From Pseudomonadota bacterium (GTDB lineage Bacteria > Pseudomonadota > Gammaproteobacteria > QQUJ01): a stretch of DNA of 64,000 nucleotides. The DNA lies in contig QQUJ01000010.1 in NCBI GenBank assembly GCA_008501635.1, positions 372,001 to 436,000 on the forward strand. Reading direction: 5' to 3'. The notes beneath the pieces were generated by a model, which was not told where the DNA came from, ran no database searches, and saw only the letters and a list, made by a program, of their open reading frames with translations. This document shows, one piece after another, positions 48,054 through 59,062 of this stretch; positions within the stretch are counted from its first letter, which is position 1; the number at the start of each line of letters is the position of its first letter. The position numbers and the translations under genes are program-made.

Positions 48054-49298
48054 GTGTTGTCCGATACTGCAAAACCCCTGCATCCCGGATTGTGGGAAAT
48101 CTTCACTGCCGCCCCGCATCGCATGATGTTCTTCGGCGGCGTATTCCAGTTGGTGGCCACGCTGGTGTTCTGGAGCGCGGAACTCATCGGGCGCTATACC
48201 GGCCTGTGGGCGCCCTTTGCCACTACGGTACCTGCGACGTGGGCACACGCGTTTCTGATGCTCTACGGGCTGTTTCTGTTTTTTATCTTCGGATTTCTGA
48301 TGACCACCTATTCGCGGTGGCTGAACGGCCCGTTGGTGGAGCGCGCGCACTACGTGACGTCCTTTCTGTTGCTTTTCGGCGGCCTGCTGCTGTTCTACGT
48401 CGGCCTCTTTACCGCTCGGCCGATCGCCGTATTGGGGGTCGGGGTGTTTTTGCTGGGATGGGGCGTCGGCATCGCGGCGCTGTGGCGTGTCTTTCGCCTG
48501 TCATCGGCCATGGATAAAGGCTATGAGCGTTGGTTGAATCTGGCGCACGTGTTGGGTTGGTTGGGCGGCGCACTCTATCTCGCCTGGCTGCTGGTGCCGC
48601 GCTGGGAACTGCTGCAACTCTCGCTGAATCTCGGACTGTGGCTGTTCCTGGTGCCGGTGTTCATCACCGTGGCGCATCGCATGGTGCCCTTCTTCTCGTA
48701 TTGCGCGCTGCCCGACTACGAACAGATTCAACCACGCTGGAGCCTGCCGGTGATCTGGGCAGGGTTGGCGCTGCACGCGCTGTTGGAGTACCTGGGTGCG
48801 ACCGCGTGGACTTTTCTGGTCGATCTGCCGCTCGCGGCGGTGATTTTCTGGCACAGCGTGGCGTGGAAGATCGGTCGCAGCTTTACCATCCGGCTGCTCG
48901 CCGTCCTGCATGTTGCCATTTTCATGTTCGGCATCGCGCTGACGCTGTTCGGTATCCGCAGTCTGGCGGTGCTGATGGGCGGCGCCGACCTGCTGGGGCG
49001 CGCGCCGTTGCACATGCTCGCCATCGGTTTCCTGGGCGCGATGGTCGTCGGCATGGCCACCCGCGTCTCGCTGGGTCATTCAGGGCGCGAACTGGAGATG
49101 GATACCTATAACTGGGTCTGTTTCTGGGGAATGATTGCGGTAGCGGTGCTCAGGGCGCTGAGCGAATTTTCTGTGCTCAATGGCGTGATCAATTTCAACG
49201 TGATCGCCGCCGTCGGGTGGTTGGGGATTACCATTGCGTGGGTGGCGCGTTTTGGGCCGCTCTACCTGCGGCCGCGTGTGGATGGTAAACCCGGATAG
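48054..49298 (+). CDS. nnrS: NnrS family membrane protein
   Basis: A 414-aa polytopic haem- and copper-containing membrane protein linked to nitrosative stress. It opens EIFTAAPHRMMFFGGVFQL, with AHAFLMLYGLFLFFIFGFL and a late LGRAPLHMLAIGFLGAMVVGMATRVSLGHSG, the NnrS signature region. The start is GTG 48054 with AGGAGA just upstream (TTG at 48057 is possible). It lies 100 bp below norD and may belong to the same unit. Confidence 0.93.
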   Translation: MLSDTAKPLHPGLWEIFTAAPHRMMFFGGVFQLVATLVFWSAELIGRYTGLWAPFATTVPATWAHAFLMLYGLFLFFIFGFLMTTYSRWLNGPLVERAHYVTSFLLLFGGLLLFYVGLFTARPIAVLGVGVFLLGWGVGIAALWRVFRLSSAMDKGYERWLNLAHVLGWLGGALYLAWLLVPRWELLQLSLNLGLWLFLVPVFITVAHRMVPFFSYCALPDYEQIQPRWSLPVIWAGLALHALLEYLGATAWTFLVDLPLAAVIFWHSVAWKIGRSFTIRLLAVLHVAIFMFGIALTLFGIRSLAVLMGGADLLGRAPLHMLAIGFLGAMVVGMATRVSLGHSGRELEMDTYNWVCFWGMIAVAVLRALSEFSVLNGVINFNVIAAVGWLGITIAWVARFGPLYLRPRVDGKPG

Positions 49299-49676
49299 AG
49301 CAGAGCCACTGCGCGATTGAGCTACCTTCCCTGCCGCCGGCGATAAATGCGAGGATGTCAGGTGGAGGAGACGGCGATTCATGCGCACCTGGCGGTGCGC
49401 CGCCGGGTGTCGGGTGCGCATGGGTGGTTTTGCGGGATACAGTGACCGGATCACGGGGTCGGGCGGGGGCGATGTAATTTGCCTCCCGCCTCAAGATTTG
49501 CCAGAGTAGCGGCGGGATGGAGAGCACGAGCCGGCGTCGAACACGGACCGTCAATTAGAAGCATCGCTTCGCCATAAACCACAATCGGGAGTATTTTTGG
49601 CCGTTTGTCTTTGGTCGATTGCCGCTTCGAGGCCGACCTCTAACAGGCGCCTCGGCGCCGTGTAGACCGATTTCCT
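49299..49676. other. Intergenic region between nnrS and nirI
   Basis: A 378-bp stretch without a convincing gene. A perfect palindrome GGCGCC-TC-GGCGCC lies at 49646-49659, just above the nirI start. No FNR-type box and no terminator was found by eye. It probably contains the promoter of nirI. Confidence 0.4.
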
Positions 49677-51239
49677 ATGCGACCATACGACTACACTAAG
49701 GATCCTTGGGTAATGGTAATTCCAGTACCGGTCCAGCAGTTCCTGCGGTTGATCTTGATCGGGCTGGTCCTGCTGCCGACAACCCTGCCGGCTGCGCAAC
49801 CGGTGACGAAGCGCATCGAAGCGCTGGCCGAGCAGTACTTCCCCGATGCTCAATCGGTCAGCGAATTTTCCGGAACGCCACCCGCGGCCTCGGTCTACGC
49901 CGGTAAGCAGCTGCTCGGCTATCTGTTGATCACCGATGATGTCGTGCACATTCCCGGGTATTCAGGTGCGCCGATCTACACCCTGGTCGGATTCAGTCTG
50001 GAGGGGGAGATTCGCGGGGTGGAGATCCTCCACCATCAGGAGCCGATCCTCGAGGCGGGGGTGACGGAGGCGGACCTGCAGCGCTATCTGGATCAGTACC
50101 CGGGCAAACCCATCGAGCGACGCATCCGTATTGGCCGTACCGTGCGGCCCGACGACATCGCCATCGACGGTCTCACCGGCGCCACGATCACCGCCATGGT
50201 GATCAATGAAGCGATCACCACGTCGATCAGAAAGGTGGCAGAATCGCGCGGGCTCCTGAAGGGCAGCGATCCAGTCGAGTCCGTGGGGCCGACCCCCCAC
50301 CCGGCGGCCGATCTATGGCGCGAGATCTGGGACGACCGCCAGGTGGAGATCGTGGTGTTAGGCATCGGACTTGCCGTCCTGCTGGGGGTTCTGATTTTTC
50401 AGGACTGGCTGGTGCGCAAGCCCAATATGCTGCGCTGGCTGCGCGATGGCTACCTGCTCTTTACACTGATTTTCATCGGCTGGTACACCCACGCACAGCT
50501 CTCGGTGCTCAATGTGTTCACCTTCATTCAGGCAGTGCTGCGCGATTTTCGCTGGGAGACCTTTCTGGTCGATCCGCTGATCTTCATCCTGTGGGGCTTT
50601 GTTGGTGTCACGCTGCTGCTGTGGGGCCGGGGGATCTATTGCGGCTGGTTGTGCCCGTTCGGCGCGCTGCAGGAGTTGATTTACAAGATCGGACGCAAGC
50701 TGGGCATATCCTGGGGATGGGAGCCGCCGCCCTCGGTGCAACAGCGCCTGGAAGCGATCAAGTACATCGTCTTTCTCGGACTCTTCGCGGTCTCTTTACA
50801 GTCCATAGGCAATATCGGCAGCCTGGTCGAGATAGAGCCCTTCAAGACCGCCATCACCCTGCGCTTCCAGCGCGAGTGGGGTTACATCGCCTACGCGGTA
50901 GGATTGCTGGTTACGGCCCTGTTTATTCGAAAGTTTTTCTGCCGCTATCTCTGTCCGCTGGGTGCGGCGCTGGCGATTCCCGCCCGCCTGCGTATTTTCG
51001 ACTGGCTGCAGCGGCGCAAGGAGTGCGGTCGCCCGTGCCAGATCTGCGCCAATGAGTGCGAGAGCCGGGCCATTCGCATCACCGGCGAGATCAATGCCAA
51101 TGAATGTCACTACTGTCTCGAGTGCCAGGTGACCCACTGGAGCGAGGAGCGCTGCCCGCCGCTGGTCGATAAGCGCCTGGCGCGCGAGCGCAGTCAGCTG
51201 ATGCGGGGTAACCCGCCACCGAGCGACAAATCGGCCTGA
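49677..51239 (+). CDS. nirI: NirI/NosR-family flavo-ferredoxin membrane protein
   Basis: A 520-aa inner-membrane regulator or electron donor of the NosR/NirI family. It has an N-terminal periplasmic FMN-binding domain with the flavinylation-type motif DGLTGATITA, several helices, and NapH-like loops YCGWLCPFGALQEL and FCRYLCPLGAALAIP. The C-terminal ferredoxin-like motifs are CGRPCQICANECE and CHYCLECQ. As it lies directly before nirS, NirI is the better name than NosR, and no nosZ is in view. The start is uncertain (ATG 49677 or 49713). Confidence 0.88.
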   Translation: MRPYDYTKDPWVMVIPVPVQQFLRLILIGLVLLPTTLPAAQPVTKRIEALAEQYFPDAQSVSEFSGTPPAASVYAGKQLLGYLLITDDVVHIPGYSGAPIYTLVGFSLEGEIRGVEILHHQEPILEAGVTEADLQRYLDQYPGKPIERRIRIGRTVRPDDIAIDGLTGATITAMVINEAITTSIRKVAESRGLLKGSDPVESVGPTPHPAADLWREIWDDRQVEIVVLGIGLAVLLGVLIFQDWLVRKPNMLRWLRDGYLLFTLIFIGWYTHAQLSVLNVFTFIQAVLRDFRWETFLVDPLIFILWGFVGVTLLLWGRGIYCGWLCPFGALQELIYKIGRKLGISWGWEPPPSVQQRLEAIKYIVFLGLFAVSLQSIGNIGSLVEIEPFKTAITLRFQREWGYIAYAVGLLVTALFIRKFFCRYLCPLGAALAIPARLRIFDWLQRRKECGRPCQICANECESRAIRITGEINANECHYCLECQVTHWSEERCPPLVDKRLARERSQLMRGNPPPSDKSA

Positions 51240-51354
51240 GGCTTACGTTTTGTTTGATTTGTGACAGGGGATCGCGCATCCTGTGCGCCGATAAACTGGC
51301 CGACGCCGGATCGCAAATGTCAACCAGGCGCGCATTTCCCGCCAATAAGAATAA

Positions 51355-53175
<1,821 letters not shown>

Positions 53176-53185
53176 ATCCGCGACC

Positions 53186-53215
53186 AGCGGCGGGGTTAAA
53201 TCCCCGCCGCTTTTT
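53186..53215 (+). terminator. Intrinsic terminator after nirS
   Basis: AGCGGCGGGG (53186-53195), loop TTAAAT, CCCCGCCGCT (53202-53211), followed by TTTT. It lies 11 nt after the nirS stop. Confidence 0.93.
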
Positions 53216-53396
53216 CGTTGTGCAATCCCTGCTCCGGGCTGCACTCCGCTATCCGTCCGTCGGTTTGTCCATTCCGACACCCGAACCGCATTGAAACTGG
53301 GATTGTTCGATTTGGGTTGACCGGATAGCCGTTCTTTATCACCATCCCCTTCTTTACCGCAGCCTGCCATCCCGGTTCCATCCGGGAACCCGACGA

Positions 53397-53786
53397 ATGA
53401 CAGAGCATTACCTTCTGATCAAAACCATCCATCTTGCGAGTGTGTCGGCAAGTTTCTTGCTGTATACCCTGCGGGGTATATGGATGCTGAACGAATCTGC
53501 GTGGTGCGATACGTTCTGGGCGCGACGGCTTCCTCATATCAATGATACGGTTTTGCTAACTGCGGGAATCTTGTTGACCATGATCCTGCATCAATACCCA
53601 GGCACCCACGCGTGGTTGACCGCGAAACTGGTCGGCCTGTTGGTACACATTGGCCTGGGGTTTGTCGCCTTTCGGGGAGTACTGAGCCGGCGTGTGCGCA
53701 CCATCGCCTGGTTGGGATCGTTGCTCGCCTTTGGCTATGTCGTTACAGTGGCGCTTACACGCAACCCATTGCCGTGGATAAGCTGA
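53397..53786 (+). CDS. SirB2-like integral membrane protein
   Basis: A 129-aa four-helix membrane protein starting MTEHYLLIKTIHLASVSASF. It resembles SirB2/YchQ in having an early K/H in helix 1 (IKTIHLASVS), RGIWML and LTAKLVGLLVHIGLGFVAFR. The biochemical function of the family is unknown. It is oriented with the small gene at 53845. Confidence 0.85.
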   Translation: MTEHYLLIKTIHLASVSASFLLYTLRGIWMLNESAWCDTFWARRLPHINDTVLLTAGILLTMILHQYPGTHAWLTAKLVGLLVHIGLGFVAFRGVLSRRVRTIAWLGSLLAFGYVVTVALTRNPLPWIS

Positions 53787-53844
53787 CAGTCAACTGCCGG
53801 CAGGAACCGATGCGGGGAGTTGAAATCGCGGAAGGAGGTTAGTT

Positions 53845-53946
53845 ATGTCGACTTTTTTAATTGTTGGAATTGTGCTCAATGTGAGTTTGACCAGCCTGGC
53901 GATCTGGTGGGTGGTTCGTAATATGCAACCCAAACCAAAAAAGTAG
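53845..53946 (+). CDS. 33-aa single-helix membrane protein
   Basis: A 102-nt ORF with a strong GGAAGGAGG site 7 nt before the ATG at 53845. The product, MSTFLIVGIVLNVSLTSLAI followed by WWVVRNMQPKPKK, is a single membrane helix with a short basic tail. It lies next to the SirB2-like gene and near the oxidase-like locus. Tiny helices of this sort are often subunits of respiratory oxidases or membrane assembly factors, which is only an inference here. Confidence 0.65.
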   Translation: MSTFLIVGIVLNVSLTSLAIWWVVRNMQPKPKK

Positions 53947-54133
53947 CGTAACCGCGTGTTCACGCTGGTCGGGCAGCGACTTCGGGCGGTGTCCATGTAA
54001 GAGGTTCCTTAACCTTGTCCGCTTAATCCGGCGTTCGCACGCATCTGCGCTGTTCAGACGCTTCCACTAAACGGCGCATCTCGAAGGGTTCGGATCCTGC
54101 CTGAACGCAAATCCCCCCGTATTGAAACAGATG

Positions 54134-54811
54134 CTAGCGAGCAGTGCGCTGATAGTGTTCGCGAAGTTGGCTGAACAGGGTCACCATATCAGCAGGCGTG
54201 TGCGGAGGCGAGAACCGACCGAACAGTCGCGCCTGCGGATCGATCAGCAGGATCGACGCCGTATGGTTGATGTCGTAATCGGTGGCGCTGCGCGACTCCG
54301 CTTTCTCGTAAAGTACAAACAACTTTGGCGTTAGCGCTGCAATCGCCTCCTCCGTTCCCGTTACACCAACAAACTGCGGGTTGAAGTATCCGAGATACTC
54401 TCCCAGACGCTCGGGGGTGTCGCGCTGAGGATCGACAGACAGAAACACGTACTGCGGTTTGGCAGTCAGTCCGGTCGGCGCCGCCACCTGCTCGGCAACA
54501 GCCTGCAGAACCGCCAGCGTCGAGGGACAGACGTCCGGGCACGAGATGTAGCCAAAAAATAGAAACGTCCAGCGCCCCTGGAATGCTTCTTTGGTGAAGG
54601 GGCGATTCAGATGGTCGGTCAAGGTAAAGTCTGGCAACGGTTTCGGTTCCGGCCATAGCACTGATTGGAGTGCTGCCGGGATACGGGTTGGCGACGGGGC
54701 TTCAGAGGCTGGGCGATTGATCCAGTACGCTACGACCGTGGTCGCGATCACTAACGCGATGATCGCAATACTTTTTAATCGTTGTCTTCTGTTATTCGTG
54801 GTGTCGTTCAT
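54134..54811 (-). CDS. SCO1/SenC-family copper chaperone
   Basis: A 225-aa membrane-anchored thioredoxin-like protein. One N-terminal helix, copper site CPDVC (FFGYISCPDVCPSTLA), and the distal His ligand in DYDINHTASILLID. SCO proteins assemble the CuA site of subunit II. It is the last of a minus-strand set with two ctaA-like genes. Confidence 0.94.
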   Translation of the reverse strand: MNDTTNNRRQRLKSIAIIALVIATTVVAYWINRPASEAPSPTRIPAALQSVLWPEPKPLPDFTLTDHLNRPFTKEAFQGRWTFLFFGYISCPDVCPSTLAVLQAVAEQVAAPTGLTAKPQYVFLSVDPQRDTPERLGEYLGYFNPQFVGVTGTEEAIAALTPKLFVLYEKAESRSATDYDINHTASILLIDPQARLFGRFSPPHTPADMVTLFSQLREHYQRTAR

Positions 54812-54836
54812 AAGGTTTTGCCGGGTCGAGTAACAC

Positions 54837-55898
54837 TTAACGTTGGGCGGTGAACAGAGGCGGACGCGTTCGATAGAGTGCGTGGGTCAGGAACAGGGCT
54901 GCCGTAAGGAGCACTACGGCGCCGGCTTGATGCGTTGCAGCGAGCGTTGTCGGCACGCGCAGAATCAGCGTCGAAATACCCAGCGTGACCTGTGCCAGGG
55001 CGGCAAATAGCAGTAGATGCAGACCGAGGCGCGCTCGCGGCGCCAGCGCTTTACCGACGCTGCTCACCCATAGGGCAAACACCAGTATCAGCGTGGTGAT
55101 GGCCAGTATGCGATGGTCGAACTGAACAGTGGCTGCATTCTCGAACAGGTTGCGCCAGGCCGGTTCGAGCACCATGATTCCCGGCGCCACCCAGCTATCA
55201 CCCATCTTGGGAAAGGTATTGTAGGAGTAACCGGCCTTCAAGCCGGCGACGAAACCACCCGAGAGCAGAGTGAGGAATATGAAGGCGGTGACAAACAGGG
55301 CGAAGCGACGCCTGGGATGCGCTCTGCCTTCGCCTCCATACCCCTCCCTTACGAACCAAAGATCCAGCGCTGTCCAGAGCATATAGGAATAGATAATCAC
55401 CGCAGCGGATAGGTGCGCTGTCAGGCGATACTGGCTGACATGGGGATCGTGAACCAGACCGCTCATCACCATGTACCAACCCAATACACCTTGGAGTCCC
55501 CCAAGGATGAACATGGCAATGAGCTTGGGGATCAGCGCCCGGTCGATGCGGCGCAAGAATAGAAAAATCAGGAAGGGAATCAGGAACGCTGCTCCAATGA
55601 GACGGCCGAGCAGGCGGTGGCTGTACTCGAACCAGAAGATCATCTTGAAACCTTCCAGTGACATGCCGATGTTCTTCTTCTGATACTCGGGAAACTGCTT
55701 GTATTTTTCGAAGGTGCTGACCCATTCACTGTCCGACAGCGGTGGGATGGTTCCCATGATCGGATCCCACTCCACGATGGAAAGCCCCGACCCTGTGAGT
55801 CGGGTGACGCCTCCCAGCACAATCATGGCAAGCACCAGTGCACAGCAGGCGAACAGCCAGAGGGCAACGGGCCGGTTTTCAGTGATGGGATGTGCCAT
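54837..55898 (-). CDS. ctaA: Haem A synthase, CtaA/COX15
   Basis: Oxidises haem O to haem A, 353 aa with eight helices. It contains GGVTRLTGSGLSIVEWDPI, FEYSHRLLGRLIGAAFL (His ligand), GLVHDPHVSQYRLTAHLSAA and VQFDHRILA, typical of type 2 CtaA. It overlaps the upstream CtaA-like gene by 20 nt, so the two are coupled. Confidence 0.94.
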   Translation of the reverse strand: MAHPITENRPVALWLFACCALVLAMIVLGGVTRLTGSGLSIVEWDPIMGTIPPLSDSEWVSTFEKYKQFPEYQKKNIGMSLEGFKMIFWFEYSHRLLGRLIGAAFLIPFLIFLFLRRIDRALIPKLIAMFILGGLQGVLGWYMVMSGLVHDPHVSQYRLTAHLSAAVIIYSYMLWTALDLWFVREGYGGEGRAHPRRRFALFVTAFIFLTLLSGGFVAGLKAGYSYNTFPKMGDSWVAPGIMVLEPAWRNLFENAATVQFDHRILAITTLILVFALWVSSVGKALAPRARLGLHLLLFAALAQVTLGISTLILRVPTTLAATHQAGAVVLLTAALFLTHALYRTRPPLFTAQR

Positions 55899-56904
55899 GG
55901 TCGAACTCTTTTAAATTATCAGCGTTAAGGGGTGACGGTGCGCCTGCGGCCAAATGATGGTGTAGTGCGCCCAACATGGCAACAAGCAGTAACGGTGCGC
56001 CGATGTTGTGTCCCAGCGCTATGGCAAGAGTGGAGGGCGCCACTGCAGTGCCCATGCCCAAGCCGGATTGAAACAAGAGCAACAGGAGTAGCGCCGCATC
56101 CCAGCCTCGCGGGCGCTGGCCTGTGGTTAGAAGTTTCCAGATGAAAAACGCGCCCCAGACCAGCAGAACTGCCGCGCCGATGCGATGGCTGAGTTGGATG
56201 GCGATTTGCTCCGCGCCACCTATGACCGTGCCCGAGCTGTCGGTAGGCAGCGAGCGAAACAGATCCAGCGCATCGCCAAGCGCCGTCGAAGGCCACAACA
56301 GGCCGTTACAGTCGGGCACACTGGCGCAGGCCAGGGCCGCGTACTTGGCACTGGTGATGGCCCCCAGAACGATTTCAGCCGTAACCAGAACCAGCCCTAT
56401 GCCGATCCAGATCGGCATGGCGATCATTGATTTGGTGAGTGCGGTGGCGGGCGACCGGGTTTCGAGATAGAGCCACCAGAGCAGACCAAGCAGGGAGATG
56501 CCTCCCAAAAGATTGCCAACGGTTACACTGGGGCTGCGCGATCCGCCAGCCCAGAGCCCTAATGCCACAAGAAAAACGAGGTTCGCCAGGGCGAGCAGGG
56601 AAAACATCAGCGCGGTTCGGCGTTCTCGTCTGGCTACACAGAGCACCGCGATAGCCACCACCAGCACGGCGATGAGCCCGGCTACTGCGCGGTGCGCCCG
56701 GGTCGCCCAATGGGGTTGAGCTTTCAGGGAGGGTTTGTGGTCGGTTTTGAGCGGCTCGGTGAGCGTTGGGTCCGAGCCAATCCGCCCATAGCATGCGGGC
56801 CACTCACTGCAACCACTACCCGCATGGGAGTGGCGCAAATAGGCGCCCAGCACCAACAACACCAGAACAAGTACCCAGGCGGCCAGTGCAAGGCGCGAGA
56901 TCAT
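55879..56904 (-). CDS. CtaA/COX15-like protein, divergent second copy
   Basis: A 341-aa membrane protein of the CtaA family. It has LGAYLRHSHAGSGCSEWPACYG (with two Cys, as in haem A synthase loops), a His in ATRAHRAVAGL, LACASVPDCNGLLWP and LSHRIGAAVLLVWG. It is more divergent than the downstream CtaA. The pair may act together or at different steps of haem A formation. Its 3' end overlaps ctaA. Confidence 0.87.
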   Translation of the reverse strand: MISRLALAAWVLVLVLLVLGAYLRHSHAGSGCSEWPACYGRIGSDPTLTEPLKTDHKPSLKAQPHWATRAHRAVAGLIAVLVVAIAVLCVARRERRTALMFSLLALANLVFLVALGLWAGGSRSPSVTVGNLLGGISLLGLLWWLYLETRSPATALTKSMIAMPIWIGIGLVLVTAEIVLGAITSAKYAALACASVPDCNGLLWPSTALGDALDLFRSLPTDSSGTVIGGAEQIAIQLSHRIGAAVLLVWGAFFIWKLLTTGQRPRGWDAALLLLLLFQSGLGMGTAVAPSTLAIALGHNIGAPLLLVAMLGALHHHLAAGAPSPLNADNLKEFDHGTSHH

Positions 56905-56958
56905 TCGGGTAAACGGCTGGCAGCGTTGGGAAAGCGAGTCAGCGAAAATCGCAGACCG

Positions 56959-57624
56959 CTACTTCGTCTTGGGTCTGTGGATGACTTCACCCCGCACCAA
57001 GCGCAGGTACTTGGGCTCTCTTTTCCAATCAACACGATCGTGTCCAAGATCGAACTGCCAGGACCAGGCGCCCTCGGGGTAGAAGCCGTAGGTGGAAACC
57101 GTCCAGTAGGCGCCCGCCTGTGTATTGGGGAAATAGGCGGGATCGATGGTCGGAGGGGGATTGCGAAAGCGCAGATCGTTGATCGAACCGATTTCCGCAT
57201 GGCCAGGTACGCGCCAGTCATCAAAACCACACAATCGTTCTGCTCTTACCGCCAATGTGAAGGAACGGGTATCGCAGTCACTATGGCTGCAGGTGCCCTT
57301 GTTGGGAATGCCAGGTTCGCCCTCGCTGCCCTCGAGGTCTGGTTCATACCAGGAGTAGGTGTGCTCTTTTGAGTGGAGGCCGTCTCCAGTGGTCTTTACC
57401 TCCCACACAAGATTGGTACGTGGGTCACGGACGCAGGACCAGGGGGCAGTGGCGAAATCGCCGTTGCCGGTGTATGCGGCGCCGTCGGCGTGGATTCGCT
57501 CCAGCGGTATTGGCGCAGCGGTTTCCTCGCTGGATCGGCCACAACCGGACAATAGAATAGTCGTCAGCGCTGTACAGACCAAGATAGAAATACGACTGAA
57601 TACGTACGGGGGTTGTGGCTGCAT
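56959..57624 (-). CDS. DUF1566 lipoprotein
   Basis: A 221-aa exported protein with a lipobox LLSGC, from the ATG at 57624 (MQPQPPYVFSRISILVCTAL). The C-terminal part is DUF1566/Lcl-like: RDPRTNLVWEVKT, FDDWRVPGHAEIGSI and ending KYLRLVRGE. Function unknown; these domains often occur in surface or periplasmic proteins. A longer frame upstream is not favoured. It is the first gene of the minus-strand unit leading to ctaA and SCO. Confidence 0.8.
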   Translation of the reverse strand: MQPQPPYVFSRISILVCTALTTILLSGCGRSSEETAAPIPLERIHADGAAYTGNGDFATAPWSCVRDPRTNLVWEVKTTGDGLHSKEHTYSWYEPDLEGSEGEPGIPNKGTCSHSDCDTRSFTLAVRAERLCGFDDWRVPGHAEIGSINDLRFRNPPPTIDPAYFPNTQAGAYWTVSTYGFYPEGAWSWQFDLGHDRVDWKREPKYLRLVRGEVIHRPKTK

Positions 57625-58284
57625 TGGTAGTGTATGCCTGTAACTGGTAGAGACCGCTGAACCAATAAGTTTTTCGCAGTATTTGGGCGGCAAGGTGTCT
57701 GCGCGGGGTGAAGCATGTTTGTGTGCAACTCGCGGCATCATAACGGCACGATTGTAGTTGGTGCAATGTCGCGAGAGTCCCATCGAATACCGCGCCTCGG
57801 AAATAGATGGGAGCGAATCTCATCATCATTGCACATCGGGCCGGTAGAATTCAGCGCAGCCATCGAACCAGCTTGAATTCATCGTAAGACTGAGTGTGGC
57901 ACTTGACATTGACGGGGTGTACTTGGACTATATGCCACCAAGGGGGAGTACCAGGAACAAATTAATTGTACGCCGTTTAACCCAGCTGATTACGCATGCG
58001 GCGTGCCTGAAAAACCAACTGACAACCAGACCGAGCGGGATATCGGTGGCTTGCGAAGCGAGGTTCGAGCACCCCCTTTACAACATTGGTATGTGGAGTT
58101 TCTTGACGTATATCAAGGCTGGGGTTTCAGTGCGATTATTGAATAGCGCGGGGGAAAACTAACACCGCTATGGGATATCACCACGGTTCCAGGCGCAGCG
58201 CGCATGTTTTTCAACGAATATTGAAGTCGCCAGCGCGCGCGTTAGAGCATCAATTTCGATCCAAACGATAAGTCGAGGTGTGCC
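57625..58284. other. Gene-poor region upstream of the oxidase-like operon
   Basis: A 660-bp divergent intergenic region. It contains the FNR-type box at 58103-58116 and a TTGACA-TTGACG direct repeat (57903-57914) that could hold promoter -35 elements. A GTG-started frame at 57896-58162 has no ribosome site and overlaps the FNR box, so it was not called. Otherwise nothing was recognised. Confidence 0.5.
58103..58116. promoter_or_regulatory. FNR/DNR-type box upstream of the oxidase-like operon
   Basis: TTGACGTATATCAA, followed by GG, is almost identical to the norC box (TTGAC-N2-AT-ATCAAGG). It lies 169 nt before the small gene at 58285, so a leader of about 130 nt is likely. It suggests that this oxidase-like operon is controlled together with nor. 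Confidence 0.72.
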
Positions 58285-58455
58285 ATGCAAGAAGAAACGA
58301 GGGGGCAAGCTGCAAACCCTAAAGAGAAAATCCCGGTGATGCAGAAGGTATTGGATAACCCGTTCCTACTCCTGTTTTTGGGTGTCGTAATGCCTACGGT
58401 CTTTTACATAATCTGGGGGATTATGGAAGTGGTAACCATCCCCATAGCCAAGTAA
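58285..58455 (+). CDS. 56-aa small membrane protein preceding subunit II
   Basis: A 171-nt ORF from the ATG at 58285: a polar N-terminus (MQEETRGQAANPKEKIPVMQ), then one helix (PFLLLFLGVVMPTVFYIIWG) ending VVTIPIAK. It lies 58 nt before subunit II. Small single-helix subunits (IIa, CbaD-like) are known in B-type ba3 oxidases, so it may be one. The match is by position and topology only. Confidence 0.65.
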   Translation: MQEETRGQAANPKEKIPVMQKVLDNPFLLLFLGVVMPTVFYIIWGIMEVVTIPIAK

Positions 58456-58513
58456 AAACAGTCCGGTAGGAATCTGATAAAACAGCAAGAACGCTCACGA
58501 AAGGGGAAATCCT

Positions 58514-59050
58514 ATGAGTGCCATACTGCCACCGAATAGACGTCTCTGGTGGAAACAACCGATAGATCGTTTGGAGGGGACCTGGGTCGTACTGGCGCTG
58601 GTCTGGTGTTTGATCATGTTCACCATGATGCCGCTCTGGCATGCGATCGGAAAACAGAACCTCTCGAATGAAGCCTATCGCACCACTGCCGAGATGTTTT
58701 CGGGCAAAGTGGAGGCCATGGTCAACCAGCACAAGGTTCGCGAAGAGGCGGGTCTTCCGGTAGTTGCGCCTCCGGCAGGTAGCGACGTTTATATGTTGGC
58801 CCGCTTATGGCAGTGGTACCCGCTTCTTGAACTCGAGAAGAATAAGACCTACCGGCTGCATCTCTCCTCCGTAGACTGGAACCACGGTTTTTCGCTGCAA
58901 CCGCTCAACATCAACCTGCAGGCGGTGCCGGGATACGAAATGGTGGTGACAATCACGCCGGATACAACCGGCGAATTTACGGTTGTATGTAACGAATTCT
59001 GCGGCATCGGTCATCACATGATGCTCGGCAAGATCTACGTAAAAGAATAG
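58514..59050 (+). CDS. Haem-copper oxidase subunit II with CuA site
   Basis: A 178-aa protein with one membrane helix (TWVVLALVWCLIMFTMM) and a periplasmic cupredoxin domain. The CuA ligands are complete: H124 (VDWNHGFSL), C159 and C163 (CNEFCG), H167 and M170 (GHHMM). It is the short form seen with B-type (ba3-like) oxidases. It takes electrons from cytochrome c. It lies just before the catalytic subunit, with 12 nt between. Confidence 0.93.
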   Translation: MSAILPPNRRLWWKQPIDRLEGTWVVLALVWCLIMFTMMPLWHAIGKQNLSNEAYRTTAEMFSGKVEAMVNQHKVREEAGLPVVAPPAGSDVYMLARLWQWYPLLELEKNKTYRLHLSSVDWNHGFSLQPLNINLQAVPGYEMVVTITPDTTGEFTVVCNEFCGIGHHMMLGKIYVKE

Positions 59051-59062
59051 GGGGATATTTTC

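Noticed and set aside
49677-51239. Naming the FMN/ferredoxin protein NosR
   Set aside because: No nosZDFY genes are nearby, while nirS follows directly, so NirI is the more fitting name.
51254-51267. TTGATTTGTGACAG upstream of nirS as an FNR box
   Set aside because: Only the first half matches; the second half (GACAG) is far from ATCAA, and it lies nearly 180 nt from the start.
57896-58162. An 88-codon frame starting at GTG 57896
   Set aside because: No ribosome site, no recognisable family, and it covers the FNR-type box at 58103.
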